A stretch of DNA of 64,000 bases from Sphingomonas adhaesiva (GTDB lineage: Bacteria; Pseudomonadota; Alphaproteobacteria; Sphingomonadales; Sphingomonadaceae), in contig NZ_JAQIJT010000001.1 of assembly GCF_036946125.1 (NCBI RefSeq), forward strand, positions 62,001 to 126,000, given 5' to 3'. The notes below the pieces were generated by a model. It worked only from the letters and a program-made list of their open reading frames with translations, was not told where the DNA came from and made no database searches. Shown in pieces: positions 43,178 to 53,594 of this stretch. The position numbers and the translations under genes are program-made. Position 1 is the first letter of the stretch. Each line of letters begins with the position of its first letter.

Positions 43178-43359
43178 CCCTCTCCCCTTGTGGGAGAGGG
43201 ATACCGAAGCTTGGCAGCATCGCTGCCTGGCGGAGGTTGGGTGAGGGGTTTGCGCGCCGCAGGCGCGCGCGGCCGCGAAGGGACCGCCCCCCTCACCCAG
43301 CTACGACTAAGGCCCTGCGGGCCTAAGTCTGCGCAACCCTCTCCTACAAGGGGAGAGGG
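43178..43359. repeat. Palindromic intergenic repeat between sucD and sucA
   Basis: Two 23-bp arms (43178-43200 and 43337-43359) are inverted copies with one mismatch, each also partly self-complementary (CCCTCTCC...GGGAGAGGG). Between them are GGTTGGGTGAGGGG- and CCCCTCACCCAGCT-type segments that also pair. This is an alphaproteobacterial-type intergenic element and would form a long hairpin in the mRNA. Confidence 0.7.
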
Positions 43360-43372
43360 AAGGAGTCGGGTA

Positions 43373-46342
43373 ATGGGCTACGAAGGCCAGGATTTCGGTG
43401 ACATCGCGGGCGGCGTATCGCCGGCCTTCATCGACGCGCTCTATGCGAAGTACAAGACCAGCCCCGATACGGTCGAGCCGGGCTGGCGCGCGTTCTTCGA
43501 GGGGCTGGAGGGATCGATGAGCGCGCCGTCCTGGAGCAACGCCCGCTGGCCGCTGACCAGCACCGACGATCTGACCGCCGCGCTCGACCCGACGCAGATG
43601 GAACCCGCGCCCAAGCCGCAGAAGGGCAAGCCCGCCGCCGCGGCGCCGGCGACGCCCGCGCCGTCGCAGGAGGACATCGCGCGCGCCGCCGCCGACGCGA
43701 TCCGCGCGCAGATGCTGGTGCGCACCTACCGCGTGCGCGGCCACCTCGCCGCGAAGCTCGATCCGCTCGGGCTGTCGGGCCTGCGCGAGCTGCCCGCCGA
43801 CCTGACCACCGAATATTACGGCTTCACCGACGCCGACATCGACCGCCCGGTCTATCTGGGCGGCACGCTGGGGCTGCAATGGGCCTCGATCCGCGAGGTC
43901 GTCGACACGCTGCGCGCCAATTACTGCGGCAACGTCGGCCTGGAATATATGCACATCGCCGATGTCGAGGAGCGCAAGTTCCTCCAGGAGCGCATGGAGG
44001 GCAAGGACAAGGGCGTCGAGTTCACGGTCGCGGGCAAGAAGGCGATCCTGAACAAGGTGATCGAGGCCGAGCAGTGGGAGAAGTTCCTGGGCCGCAAGTA
44101 CGTCGGCACCAAGCGCTTCGGGCTGGATGGCGGCGAGAGCATGATCCCGGCGCTGGAAAGCATCATCAAGTACGGCGGTGCCGCGGGCGTCAACGAAATC
44201 GTCTTCGGCATGGCGCACCGCGGGCGCCTCAACGTGCTCGCGAACGTGATGGCCAAGCCGCTGCGCGTGATCTTCCACGAGTTCGCGGGCGGCTCCGCCA
44301 ACCCCGACGACATCGGCGGGTCGGGCGACGTGAAGTACCACCTGGGCACCTCCACCGACCGCGAGTTCGACGGGCACAAGGTGCATATGTCGCTGGTCGC
44401 CAACCCCTCGCACCTGGAGGCGGCGGACCCGGTCGTGCTCGGCAAGGTGCGCGCGATCCAGACGATCGCGGGCGATCTCGACACGCATTCGCGCGCGCTG
44501 CCGGTGCTGATCCACGGCGACGCGGCCTTCGCGGGCCAGGGCATCGTGTGGGAGTGCTTCGGCTTCTCCGGCATCCGCGGCTACAACACCGGCGGCTGCG
44601 TCCATTTCGTCATCAACAACCAGATCGGCTTCACCACCAGCCCGCAGTTCGCGCGCTCCTCGCCCTACCCCTCCGACGTGGCGAAGGGGGTGCAGGCGCC
44701 GATCTTCCACGTCAACGGCGACGATCCCGAGGCGGTGACCTTCGCGACCAAGATCGCGATGGAATATCGCCAGACGTTCCACCGCGACGTGGTGATCGAC
44801 ATGTGGTGCTATCGCCGCTTCGGCCATAACGAGGGCGACGAGCCGGGCTTCACCCAGCCGCTGATGTACAAGGCGATCCGCAGCCATCCGCCCGTCTCCG
44901 AGATCTACGGCAAGCGCCTGATCGCGGAGAAGGTGATCGACCAGGCGTGGCTCGACGACAACGTTGCGCAGTTCACCACGCTGCTGGAGGGCGAGTTCGA
45001 GGCGGGCGCGAGCTACAAGCCCAACAAGGCGGACTGGTTCGCGGGCCGCTGGTCGGGCCTCCACGCCCCCGCCGACCCGGAGACGTCGCGCCGCAGCGTC
45101 GACACCGGGATCGAGATGAAGCTGTTCGACTCGATCGGCCGCACGCTGACGACCGTTCCCGACAGTATCGCGATCCACAAGACGCTGGCGCGCGTGCTGG
45201 ATGCCAAGCGGCAGATGTTCGCCACCGGCGAGAATATCGACTGGGCGACGGGCGAGGCGCTGGCGTTCGGGTCGCTGCTGCACGAGGGGTACGGCGTGCG
45301 CCTGTCGGGGCAGGATTCGGGCCGCGGCACCTTCTCGCAGCGGCACGCGGTGTGGGTCGACCAGAACGACGAGCACAAATACGTGCCGCTGTGGACGATC
45401 GAGCACGGCAGCTTCGAGGTGCTCGACAGCCCGCTGTCCGAATATGGCGTGCTGGGCTTCGAATACGGCTATGCGCTGGCCGATCCCAAGACGCTGGTGA
45501 TGTGGGAGGCGCAGTTCGGCGACTTCGTCAACGGCGCGCAGATCATGATCGACCAGTTCATCGCCAGCGGCGAGGCCAAGTGGCTGCGCGCCAACGGTCT
45601 CGTCATGCTGCTGCCGCATGGGTACGAGGGCCAGGGGCCGGAGCACAGCTCGGCGCGTCCCGAGCGCTTCCTGCAACTGTGCGCGGGCGACAACATGCAG
45701 GTCGCCAACTGCACCACGCCGGCCAATTACTTCCACCTGCTGCGCCGGCAGATGCACCGCACCTTCCGCAAGCCGCTGGTCGTGATGACGCCCAAGTCGC
45801 TGCTGCGCCACAAGCTGGCGGTGTCGAAGGCGGCGGATTTCCAGGGCGACAGCCACTTCCGCCGCATCCTGTCCGACACCAACGGTGCCGCGGACGCGGA
45901 GACGACGCGGCTGGTGCTGTGCACCGGCAAGGTCGCCTACGACCTGATCGAGGCGCGCGACGCGGCCGGCGACACGACGACGCAGATCGTGCGCATCGAG
46001 CAGCTCTATCCCTTCCCCACCGACGCGCTGGCGAAGCGCATCGCGCGGATGCCGAAGCTGGAAGAGGTGATCTGGGCGCAGGAAGAGCCGAAGAACAACG
46101 GCTATTGGTTCTTCGTCGAGCCGTTCATCGAGGAGGCGCTGGGCACCGCGTCCGCGCCGGTCAAGCGTCCGCGCTACGCCGGCCGCGCCGCCGCCGCCTC
46201 GCCCGCGACCGGCCTGATGAAGCGCCACCAGGCCGAGCAGGGCGCGCTGATCGCGGACGCGCTGGGCCATAGCGTGCGCGACGAGATCCGCCGCACCCGC
46301 GAGGCGGAGACGACGAAGAAGGCCGGCAAGCCCGCCGGCTGA
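43373..46342 (+). CDS. sucA: 2-oxoglutarate dehydrogenase E1 component
   Basis: A 989-residue thiamine-diphosphate E1 subunit of the 2-oxoglutarate dehydrogenase complex, decarboxylating 2-oxoglutarate and reductively succinylating the lipoyl arm of SucB. Visible features: the N-terminal lead FIDALYAKYKTSPDTVEPGW, EIVFGMAHRGRLNVLANV, the ThDP-binding HGDAAFAGQG, and RFGHNEGDEPGFTQP. Start at ATG 43373 behind a GGGAAGGAG site; the open frame upstream is the repeat. Probably co-transcribed with sucB 53 bases later. Confidence 0.97.
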   Translation: MGYEGQDFGDIAGGVSPAFIDALYAKYKTSPDTVEPGWRAFFEGLEGSMSAPSWSNARWPLTSTDDLTAALDPTQMEPAPKPQKGKPAAAAPATPAPSQEDIARAAADAIRAQMLVRTYRVRGHLAAKLDPLGLSGLRELPADLTTEYYGFTDADIDRPVYLGGTLGLQWASIREVVDTLRANYCGNVGLEYMHIADVEERKFLQERMEGKDKGVEFTVAGKKAILNKVIEAEQWEKFLGRKYVGTKRFGLDGGESMIPALESIIKYGGAAGVNEIVFGMAHRGRLNVLANVMAKPLRVIFHEFAGGSANPDDIGGSGDVKYHLGTSTDREFDGHKVHMSLVANPSHLEAADPVVLGKVRAIQTIAGDLDTHSRALPVLIHGDAAFAGQGIVWECFGFSGIRGYNTGGCVHFVINNQIGFTTSPQFARSSPYPSDVAKGVQAPIFHVNGDDPEAVTFATKIAMEYRQTFHRDVVIDMWCYRRFGHNEGDEPGFTQPLMYKAIRSHPPVSEIYGKRLIAEKVIDQAWLDDNVAQFTTLLEGEFEAGASYKPNKADWFAGRWSGLHAPADPETSRRSVDTGIEMKLFDSIGRTLTTVPDSIAIHKTLARVLDAKRQMFATGENIDWATGEALAFGSLLHEGYGVRLSGQDSGRGTFSQRHAVWVDQNDEHKYVPLWTIEHGSFEVLDSPLSEYGVLGFEYGYALADPKTLVMWEAQFGDFVNGAQIMIDQFIASGEAKWLRANGLVMLLPHGYEGQGPEHSSARPERFLQLCAGDNMQVANCTTPANYFHLLRRQMHRTFRKPLVVMTPKSLLRHKLAVSKAADFQGDSHFRRILSDTNGAADAETTRLVLCTGKVAYDLIEARDAAGDTTTQIVRIEQLYPFPTDALAKRIARMPKLEEVIWAQEEPKNNGYWFFVEPFIEEALGTASAPVKRPRYAGRAAAASPATGLMKRHQAEQGALIADALGHSVRDEIRRTREAETTKKAGKPAG

Positions 46343-46395
46343 CCACCGACCACGTCAGGCAGACACCCCCCAGGATTTTTGAAGGCGAGACGATC

Positions 46396-47637
<1,242 letters not shown>

Positions 47638-47649
47638 TTGAGAGACACC

Positions 47650-48077
47650 GTGCTCCGGCGAAGGCCGGAGCGCTGGAGGGAGAGCGATGACGGCTGTGGA
47701 TACCGCTCGCCATCCACCGCTCCGGCCTTCGCCGGAGCACAGCGAGGGCGTAGCCCGGTGAAAGCCGGCTGCGTCTACCTGATGGCAAATCATCGCCGCG
47801 GGCAGACGTATCTGGGTGTGACGAGCAACTTGCCCCGACGGGCGTGGCAACATCGCAACCGCGTGATTGACGGGCACTCACGCGATAAGGATTGCACGCT
47901 GCTCGTCTGGTACGAATATTTTGACGATCTGCAGGATGCGCGCGCCTGCGAATATCGAATGAAGAAATGGAAGCGCGCATGGAAGTTGCGGCTGATCGAG
48001 GAGCGAAACCCCGATTGGCGCGACCTGTTCGCTGACGTTTGTGCGTGAGGCCAACGCTCCGGCCTGCGCCGGAGCAC
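47650..48077. mobile_element. GIY-YIG unit 2 with flanking inverted REP hairpins
   Basis: A 428-bp segment between sucB and lpd. REP copies: GTGCTCCGGCGAAGGCCGGAGC-type at 47650-47676, its inverted form at 47718-47740, and again inverted at 48055-48077. The GIY-YIG gene lies between the last two. Same layout as unit 1, with a different stem sequence. Confidence 0.7.
47758..48048 (+). CDS. GIY-YIG nuclease family protein
   Basis: A 96-residue single-domain GIY-YIG protein starting with GTG, related to the one at 41940. The strands read CVYLMANHRRGQTYLGVTSN, followed by LPRRAWQHRN and the ACEYRMKKWKRAWKLR helix. The start codon lies within a small hairpin AGCCCGG-TGAA-AGCCGGCT resembling the flanking REP cores. 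Function unknown; hairpin binding or cutting is inferred. Confidence 0.88.
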   Translation: MKAGCVYLMANHRRGQTYLGVTSNLPRRAWQHRNRVIDGHSRDKDCTLLVWYEYFDDLQDARACEYRMKKWKRAWKLRLIEERNPDWRDLFADVCA

Positions 48078-48090
48078 GGAAGGATCGGTA

Positions 48091-49485
48091 ATGGCAGACC
48101 AGTACGACTATGACGTCCTCGTGATCGGCGCCGGCCCCGGCGGGTATGTCGCGGCGATCCGCGCGGCGCAGCTGGGGTTGAAGACCGCCTGCGCGGAAAG
48201 CCGCGAGACGCTGGGCGGGACCTGCCTCAACGTCGGTTGCATCCCGTCGAAGGCGATGCTGCACGCCTCCGAGCTGTACGACCATGCCGCGAACGGCACG
48301 ATGGCGAAGCTGGGGATCAGGACCCAGGTCGAGCTGGACCTGGAGACGATGCACGCGCAGCGCCGCGACGCGGTGAAGCAGCTGACCGGCGGGATCGAGT
48401 TCCTGTTCAAGAAGAACAAGGTCACCTGGCTGAAGGGCAAGGCCGCGTTCAGGGACGCGCACAGCGTCGAGGTCGCCGGCCAGACCGTCACCGCGAAGAA
48501 CATCGTCATCGCCACCGGCTCCTCGGTCACCCCGCTGCCGGGCGTCGCGATCGACCAGAAGGTCGTGGTCGATTCGACCGGCGCGCTGGAGCTGCCCAAG
48601 GTGCCGCAGCACATGGTCGTCATCGGCGGCGGCGTGATCGGGCTGGAGCTGGGCAGCGTGTGGCGCCGGCTGGGCGCGAAGGTGACGTGCGTCGAGTTCC
48701 TCGACCAGATCCTGCCCGGCTTCGATGGCGACATCCGCAAGGAAGCCAACAAGGTCTTCAAGAAGCAGGGGATCGAGTTCAGGCTGTCGACCAAGGTCAC
48801 GAACGTCGCGGTCGACGGCGACCGCGCCACGCTGACGCTGGAGCCCGCCGCGGGCGGCGAGGCGACGACGATCGAGGCGGATTGCGTGCTCGTGTCGATC
48901 GGCCGCCGCGCCAACACCGACGGGCTGAACCTGGAGGCGGCGGGCCTGTCGGCGAACCAGCGCGGTCAGATCGACATCGACCACGACTTCCGCACGACGG
49001 TCGACGGCGTCTGGGCGATCGGCGACGTGGTGCCGGGTCCGATGCTGGCGCACAAGGCCGAGGACGAGGGCATTGCGGTCGCCGAGAATATCGCCGGCCA
49101 GCACGGCATCGTGAACCACGACATCATCCCCTCGGTCGTCTACACCTGGCCGGAGATCGCGGGCGTCGGGCTGACCGAGGAAGCCGCGAAGGAGAAGGGC
49201 GAGGTGAAGGTCGGCAAGTTCCCGATGCTGGCCAACAGCCGCGCCAAGACCAACCACGAGCCGGACGGCTTCGTGAAGGTCATCGCGGATGCCAGGACCG
49301 ACCGCGTGCTGGGTGCCTGGATCATCGCGGTGCCCGCCGGCACGATGATCGCGCAGGTCGCGCAAGCGATGGAGTTCGGCGCCACCAGCGAGGACATCGC
49401 CTATACCTGCCACGCGCACCCGACGCATTCGGAGGCGATCAAGGAAGCCGCGATGGCGGTGACCGGCAAGCCGATCCACGCCTGA
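48091..49485 (+). CDS. lpd: Dihydrolipoamide dehydrogenase E3
   Basis: A 464-residue flavoprotein disulfide reductase that reoxidises lipoamide of the 2-oxoglutarate dehydrogenase complex, passing electrons to NAD+. FAD site VIGAGPGGYVAA, redox-active disulfide GGTCLNVGCIPSK, NAD site VVIGGGVIGLELGS, and the catalytic HAHPTHSE near the C-terminus are all present. Last gene of the sucAB-lpd group. Starts after GGAAGGATCGGTA. Confidence 0.97.
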   Translation: MADQYDYDVLVIGAGPGGYVAAIRAAQLGLKTACAESRETLGGTCLNVGCIPSKAMLHASELYDHAANGTMAKLGIRTQVELDLETMHAQRRDAVKQLTGGIEFLFKKNKVTWLKGKAAFRDAHSVEVAGQTVTAKNIVIATGSSVTPLPGVAIDQKVVVDSTGALELPKVPQHMVVIGGGVIGLELGSVWRRLGAKVTCVEFLDQILPGFDGDIRKEANKVFKKQGIEFRLSTKVTNVAVDGDRATLTLEPAAGGEATTIEADCVLVSIGRRANTDGLNLEAAGLSANQRGQIDIDHDFRTTVDGVWAIGDVVPGPMLAHKAEDEGIAVAENIAGQHGIVNHDIIPSVVYTWPEIAGVGLTEEAAKEKGEVKVGKFPMLANSRAKTNHEPDGFVKVIADARTDRVLGAWIIAVPAGTMIAQVAQAMEFGATSEDIAYTCHAHPTHSEAIKEAAMAVTGKPIHA

Positions 49486-49492
49486 TCCGACC

Positions 49493-50170
49493 ATGTCGGC
49501 TCGCCGTACGATGCGCCGGGTCCATCTGTGGCTCGGCTGGGTCGTCGGCGTGCCGCTGATCTTCTGGACCGCGAGCGGGCTGTGGATGGTCGCCCGCCCG
49601 ATCGCCGAGGTCCGCGGTACCGCGCTGCGGGCCGCGCCGCCCGCGCTGGCGCTGCCGAGCGCCCTCGCCGCGCCCCGCGCCGCCGGTGCGACCGCCGCGG
49701 CGATCGAGATGCAGCACGGTACGCCGCGCTGGATCGTCACCCTGCCCGGCGGCGCGATACGGCGCGCGGATGCAGCCACCGGACGTCTCCTGCCCGGCGT
49801 GGAGCGCGCCGAGGCGCTGGCGCTCGCCCGCGCGTCGGTCAAGGCGACGGCCCCCATCGTCTCCGTCACCCGCTTCGCCGCGGATGCCGCGCCGCTCGAC
49901 CTGCGCCGCGCGCGCCCGTCGTGGCAGGTCGCCTATGACGACGGCACGCACGCCTATCTCGATGCCGACACGGGCACGCTGCTGGCGATCCGCACGCCGC
50001 AATGGCGCGCGTTCGACTGGATGTGGGGGCTGCACATCATGGACCTGGGCGGGCGCGAGGATACCAGCCACGCGATCCTGATCGCCAGCGCCGCGCTGGC
50101 ACTCGTCGCATCGGTGCTGGGCATGGTGCTGCTCCCGGTCGCGGTGTGGCGCAGGCGACGGCGCACCTGA
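49493..50170 (+). CDS. PepSY domain membrane protein
   Basis: A 225-residue protein with an N-terminal membrane helix (HLWLGWVVGVPLIFWTASGLWMV), a periplasmic region with PepSY-like repeats (ARASVKATAPIVSVTRF; WQVAYDDGTHAYLDADTGTLL) and a C-terminal helix. The WMWGLHIMDLGGRE segment and layout match small PepSY-TM proteins linked to iron or flavin reduction. Begins 7 bases after lpd. Function not proven. Confidence 0.8.
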   Translation: MSARRTMRRVHLWLGWVVGVPLIFWTASGLWMVARPIAEVRGTALRAAPPALALPSALAAPRAAGATAAAIEMQHGTPRWIVTLPGGAIRRADAATGRLLPGVERAEALALARASVKATAPIVSVTRFAADAAPLDLRRARPSWQVAYDDGTHAYLDADTGTLLAIRTPQWRAFDWMWGLHIMDLGGREDTSHAILIASAALALVASVLGMVLLPVAVWRRRRRT

Positions 50171-50253
50171 CCGAAAGTTCATGCTTCCGTCAGCGTCGCG
50201 ACGGGTCCACGCGCCTATCCTTCCGGTATCGAAGCAGAAGGAGAAGGAACGTC

Positions 50254-50457
50254 ATGAAAGCCTGTGCTCCCCTCGTGATGGCGCTCGCCGGCCTGTCGCT
50301 CGCGGTCGCCGGTCCGGCCGAGGCCAAGGGCTGCCTGAAGGGTGCCGCGGTCGGCGCGGTCGGCGGCCATATGGTCGGCAAGGGCCATGCGCTCGCCGGT
50401 GCCGCCGCCGGCTGCGCGATCGGTCATCACCGCGCCGCGAAACAACATCGCGCCTGA
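50254..50457 (+). CDS. Small secreted glycine-zipper protein
   Basis: A 67-residue protein: signal peptide MKACAPLVMALAGLSLAVAG with cleavage near AEA, then KGAAVGAVGGHMVGKGHALAGAAAGCAIGHH, a glycine-zipper motif. A good AAGGAGAAGG ribosome site is present. Such proteins reside in the envelope; role unknown. Confidence 0.75.
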   Translation: MKACAPLVMALAGLSLAVAGPAEAKGCLKGAAVGAVGGHMVGKGHALAGAAAGCAIGHHRAAKQHRA

Positions 50458-50505
50458 CGCGCTTCCTCGTCGCGCGGCGCCCTCCCGGCCGCGCGGCGAG
50501 GAACC

Positions 50506-50814
50506 ATGGCGATCGACCGCACCACGCTGGAGCGCGACTGGCTGAGGCTGACGCGCGAGCTGTTGCCCGGCCTGGCGCAGGCGCGCGGGTGGCCGGTATC
50601 GGCCGATCACTGCTTCCAGCGCATCATGCTCGACAATGCCTGTGGCGGGCGGTGGTACGACCACATCGCCGGACGCCCGGCCTATACCCATGCCCCCGTC
50701 GACACGCTGGCGCGCGCGATCGCGCTCGGCGAGGCGGCGATCCGCGGCGAAGCCGATCTGACCGCGCTGAACCGCCGGTCGCTGGCGTGGCGCGGCAGGA
50801 CGAGAGCAGGGTGA
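50506..50814 (+). CDS. Conserved protein of unknown function
   Basis: A 102-residue protein, MAIDRTTLERDWLRLTRELL at its start, with tryptophan-rich HCFQRIMLDNACGGRWYDHI. No catalytic motif is certain. Small proteins like this occur in sphingomonads, but I cannot name the family with confidence. Follows the secreted protein by 48 bases. Confidence 0.55.
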   Translation: MAIDRTTLERDWLRLTRELLPGLAQARGWPVSADHCFQRIMLDNACGGRWYDHIAGRPAYTHAPVDTLARAIALGEAAIRGEADLTALNRRSLAWRGRTRAG

Positions 50815-50828
50815 CGTCACATCGATCC

Positions 50829-50902
50829 GTCATTGCGAGCGTAGCGAAGCAATCCAGGGTTCCGCGCGCTGCCCTGGATTGCGTCGCTCCGCTCGCAATG
50901 AC
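50829..50902. repeat. 31-bp inverted repeat hairpin
   Basis: Arms 50829-50859 and 50872-50902 pair with two mismatches around a 12-nt loop (GTCATTGCGAGCG...CGCTCGCAATGAC type ends). It is an intergenic repeat located between convergent genes and may act as terminator. Confidence 0.7.
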
Positions 50903-50928
50903 GAACGGGTCAAGGCCGTAGCATCCCC

Positions 50929-51717
50929 CTAAGAGCAGGTCGCCCGGCAGGTGATCGTCCCCCAGCGCCCGAAATCGGCCTCGCACCGCTGTCCCGCGCG
51001 CACCGCGTGGACGCCGGTGATCGCGCCGGTCGAGACGAACTGCCCCGCGCGCAACCGCATCCCGATCGCCGCCACGCGCCGCGCCGCGAAGGCGAGCGCC
51101 GCCATCGGGCCGCCGGGCAGCGCGGAGGCCGCGGCGCGGGCGATCTCCACCCCGTCGATCCGCGTCGTGCATGACAGCGTGTCCGGATCGTCGAGCGCGT
51201 CCAGCGGGAGGCGCGCGCCGATGATCTGCCCGTTGTTGTTGCCCTGATCCGGGATCGACCCGAGCGCCTTCAGCGCAGGGAGCGTCGCGACCGGGCTGCC
51301 CGCCACCTCCACCGCGATATGCGCCGCGACGACCCACGCGCGCGCCTGCTCCGGCGTCGCCGGGGCCGTATCGTCGGGCACCTCGCCCAGCGTCACCGCC
51401 ACCTCCGCCTCAAACGCCGCGGACCCGCCGTCGAACAGCGCGAACACCGCCTCCCCCCGCGCCGGCGCAAGGACCACGTCGTCGCAGTACACCGGCCCGA
51501 TGAAGCGATCCTCGCCGAGCCGCGCCGCCATGTCGGGCGGGATGCGCCCGACCTTCCACCCCGCGATCGCCGCCTCGCCGCGCAGCGCGATGCCGGCCCG
51601 CTGGATCGCATAGGCATCCTCCAGCGTCGTCGGCACATCCCCGGGAAAGTCCGCCAGCGCGGTACGCGTTCGCCGTGCGGCGGCCAGGCGCGCCGCGATC
51701 TCCTTCGCCGTCGTCAT
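50929..51717 (-). CDS. 2-keto-4-pentenoate hydratase / FAH-fold protein
   Basis: A 262-residue protein of the fumarylacetoacetate hydrolase fold, hydratase branch. Marks: GWKVGR at about residue 52, FEAEVAVTLGE (metal-binding acids), VEVAGSP and FVSTGAITGVHAVRAGQ near the C-terminus. It may hydrate 2-hydroxypenta-2,4-dienoate from aromatic ring cleavage. ATG 51717 has a GAGGCGGGG site; 51735 is another start. No other meta-cleavage genes are adjacent. Confidence 0.88.
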   Translation of the reverse strand: MTTAKEIAARLAAARRTRTALADFPGDVPTTLEDAYAIQRAGIALRGEAAIAGWKVGRIPPDMAARLGEDRFIGPVYCDDVVLAPARGEAVFALFDGGSAAFEAEVAVTLGEVPDDTAPATPEQARAWVVAAHIAVEVAGSPVATLPALKALGSIPDQGNNNGQIIGARLPLDALDDPDTLSCTTRIDGVEIARAAASALPGGPMAALAFAARRVAAIGMRLRAGQFVSTGAITGVHAVRAGQRCEADFGRWGTITCRATCS

Positions 51718-51791
51718 CCCCGCCTCATGCTGCATCGGCTATTGAAGCGCCAGCGGTTCCCGCGCATGCTTGCCAGCGAAAACAGGGAGAT

Positions 51792-53129
51792 ATGGGGAAG
51801 ATGTTCAAATCGTTCGCGACCGCGCTCGCGGTCGTCCTGGCCGCGCCCGCCGCATCGCAGACCGCCGCGCCCGCCGCCACCGCCACCGCGCCGCAGGTCA
51901 CCTACATCCACGCGGGCACCCTGCTCGACCGGCCCGGTCAGGCGCCGCGCGGCAACAGCACGATCGTGGTGCGCGACGGCATGGTGGCGGAGATTCGCGA
52001 CGGCTTCGTCGCGCCGCCCGCCGGCGCGACGCTGGTCGACCTGTCGCGCCGGTTCGTGATGCCCGGCATGATCGACCTGCACGTCCATCTGTGGGGAATC
52101 GGCGGCGATCCGATGCGCGAGCGGCTGACGCGGCTCAACACCGACGATGCCGACGACATGATGACCAGCGTCGGCAATGCGAAGAAGACGCTGGCCGCGG
52201 GCTTCACGACGGTGCGCGACCTGGGCGGCAACCCGCGCGGGATCCGTGCGCTGCGCGACGCGGTGGAGCGCGGCGATGTCGAGGGGCCGAGCATCGTCAA
52301 CGCCGGCAGCATGATCTCGGTCAGCGGCGGGCATGGCGACGGCACCAACGGGCTCGCCGCCGAATGGGCCGATGCGGTCCACGCGCATCAGATCAACGTG
52401 TGCGACGGCCCCGACGAATGCCGCCGCGCGGTGCGCCAGCAGGTCGGGCTGGGCGCGCAGGTCATTAAGTTCGCGGCGACCGGGGGCGTGCTGTCCAACG
52501 TCGCCGGCGGCCTGGGCCGTGCGATGACGCCCGAGGAGATGCGCGCGATCGTCGACACCGCGCACGCGCTGGGCCGCAAGGCGACCGCGCACAGCCACGC
52601 GGCGGAGGGGACGAAGGCCGCGCTGGAGGCCGGCGTCGATTCGATCGAACACGGCAGCTATCTGGACGACGAGACGATCCGCCTGTTCAAGACCAGGGGC
52701 GCGTGGCTGGTCCCGACCGAGATCGCGCCGATCGCCGCGCTGGCGCAGGCCCGCTCCGGTGCGCTGCCCCCGGCGACGATCCCGAAGGCCGAGGCGGCCG
52801 CCGTCGCGATGCACGCCAGCCACAAGCGCGCCTTCGCCGCGGGCGTGAAGTTCGCGTTCGGCACCGACACCGGCGTGTCGAAGCACGGCGACAATGCGAC
52901 CGAGTTCGTCCAGCTGATCGACCTGGGGATGACCCCGGCGCAGGCGATCCGCAGCGCGACGGTGGATGCAGCGACGGTGCTGGGCCGCGACGACCTGGGC
53001 ACGCTGGCGCCGGGCAAGCGCGCGGACATCATCGCGGTCACCGGCTCCCCGCTGGACGACGTGCGCCGGCTGGAGCAGGTCGATTTCGTGATGCACAAGG
53101 GCGTCGTCGCCAAACAGCCTGCCGCGTAG
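51792..53129 (+). CDS. Secreted amidohydrolase family enzyme
   Basis: A 445-residue metal-dependent hydrolase with a signal peptide (FKSFATALAVVLAAPAASQ). Metal ligands are seen in MIDLHVHLWG, the carboxylated lysine likely in AQVIKFAATGG, then AHSHAAEG and IEHGSYL, and the acid in FGTDTGVSKHG. The layout fits the dipeptidase/Xaa-Pro or imidazolonepropionase-like amidohydrolases found in the periplasm. Substrate unknown, possibly a cyclic amide or dipeptide. Confidence 0.88.
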   Translation: MGKMFKSFATALAVVLAAPAASQTAAPAATATAPQVTYIHAGTLLDRPGQAPRGNSTIVVRDGMVAEIRDGFVAPPAGATLVDLSRRFVMPGMIDLHVHLWGIGGDPMRERLTRLNTDDADDMMTSVGNAKKTLAAGFTTVRDLGGNPRGIRALRDAVERGDVEGPSIVNAGSMISVSGGHGDGTNGLAAEWADAVHAHQINVCDGPDECRRAVRQQVGLGAQVIKFAATGGVLSNVAGGLGRAMTPEEMRAIVDTAHALGRKATAHSHAAEGTKAALEAGVDSIEHGSYLDDETIRLFKTRGAWLVPTEIAPIAALAQARSGALPPATIPKAEAAAVAMHASHKRAFAAGVKFAFGTDTGVSKHGDNATEFVQLIDLGMTPAQAIRSATVDAATVLGRDDLGTLAPGKRADIIAVTGSPLDDVRRLEQVDFVMHKGVVAKQPAA

Positions 53130-53260
53130 CGCTTGAGCGCGGCGGCGCGGGACGATAGACGCGCCGCCGCACCCATTCAGGGCTCACCACGCCGTCCGCC
53201 GACCTGCGCCATGATTCGCGCAGCGGCGCGGGCGGCGTCTTTCTTTGCGGGGACAGGTAC

Positions 53261-53527
53261 ATGGCAGAAGAACGCGGCGAAGGCATGGGCGGCGGTCAGG
53301 TCGCAGCGGACGAGCTCCGGCTGCTGATCGAGCGCGCCGAGCGGCTCGAAGAGGAGAAGAAGGGCATCGCCGACGACATCAAGGATGTGATGGCGGAGGC
53401 CAAGAGTCGCGGCTACGACGCGAAGGCGATCCGCAAGATCCTGCAGATCCGCAAGAAAAAGCGTGAGGAATATCAAGAGGAACAGTCGATCCTGGAGGTC
53501 TATATGCAGGCGCTGGGCATGCTGTGA
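53261..53527 (+). CDS. gapR: GapR-type nucleoid-associated protein (DUF2312)
   Basis: An 88-residue coiled-coil protein. The core LRLLIERAERLEEEKKGIADDIKDVMAEAKSRGYD split over residues about 19-52 and KAIRKILQIRKK matches GapR, an alphaproteobacterial protein that clamps overtwisted DNA ahead of replication and transcription forks and stimulates topoisomerases. Length is normal. Single gene followed by a hairpin. Confidence 0.95.
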   Translation: MAEERGEGMGGGQVAADELRLLIERAERLEEEKKGIADDIKDVMAEAKSRGYDAKAIRKILQIRKKKREEYQEEQSILEVYMQALGML

Positions 53528-53554
53528 CCGCGTAGCGTCGCGGTGACCCGAAAT

Positions 53555-53574
53555 GATGGCGCGTTAACGCCATC
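53555..53574 (+). terminator. Hairpin after gapR
   Basis: GATGGCG-CGTTAA-CGCCATC is followed by TTGGGTCTTT, a plausible intrinsic terminator 27 bases after gapR and 20 bases before the PilZ gene. Confidence 0.6.
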
Positions 53575-53594
53575 TTGGGTCTTTGGGGGCATTG

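Noticed and set aside
43307..46270. A 987-codon minus-strand frame over sucA
   Set aside because: Antisense shadow of sucA with biased composition; sucA is unmistakable.
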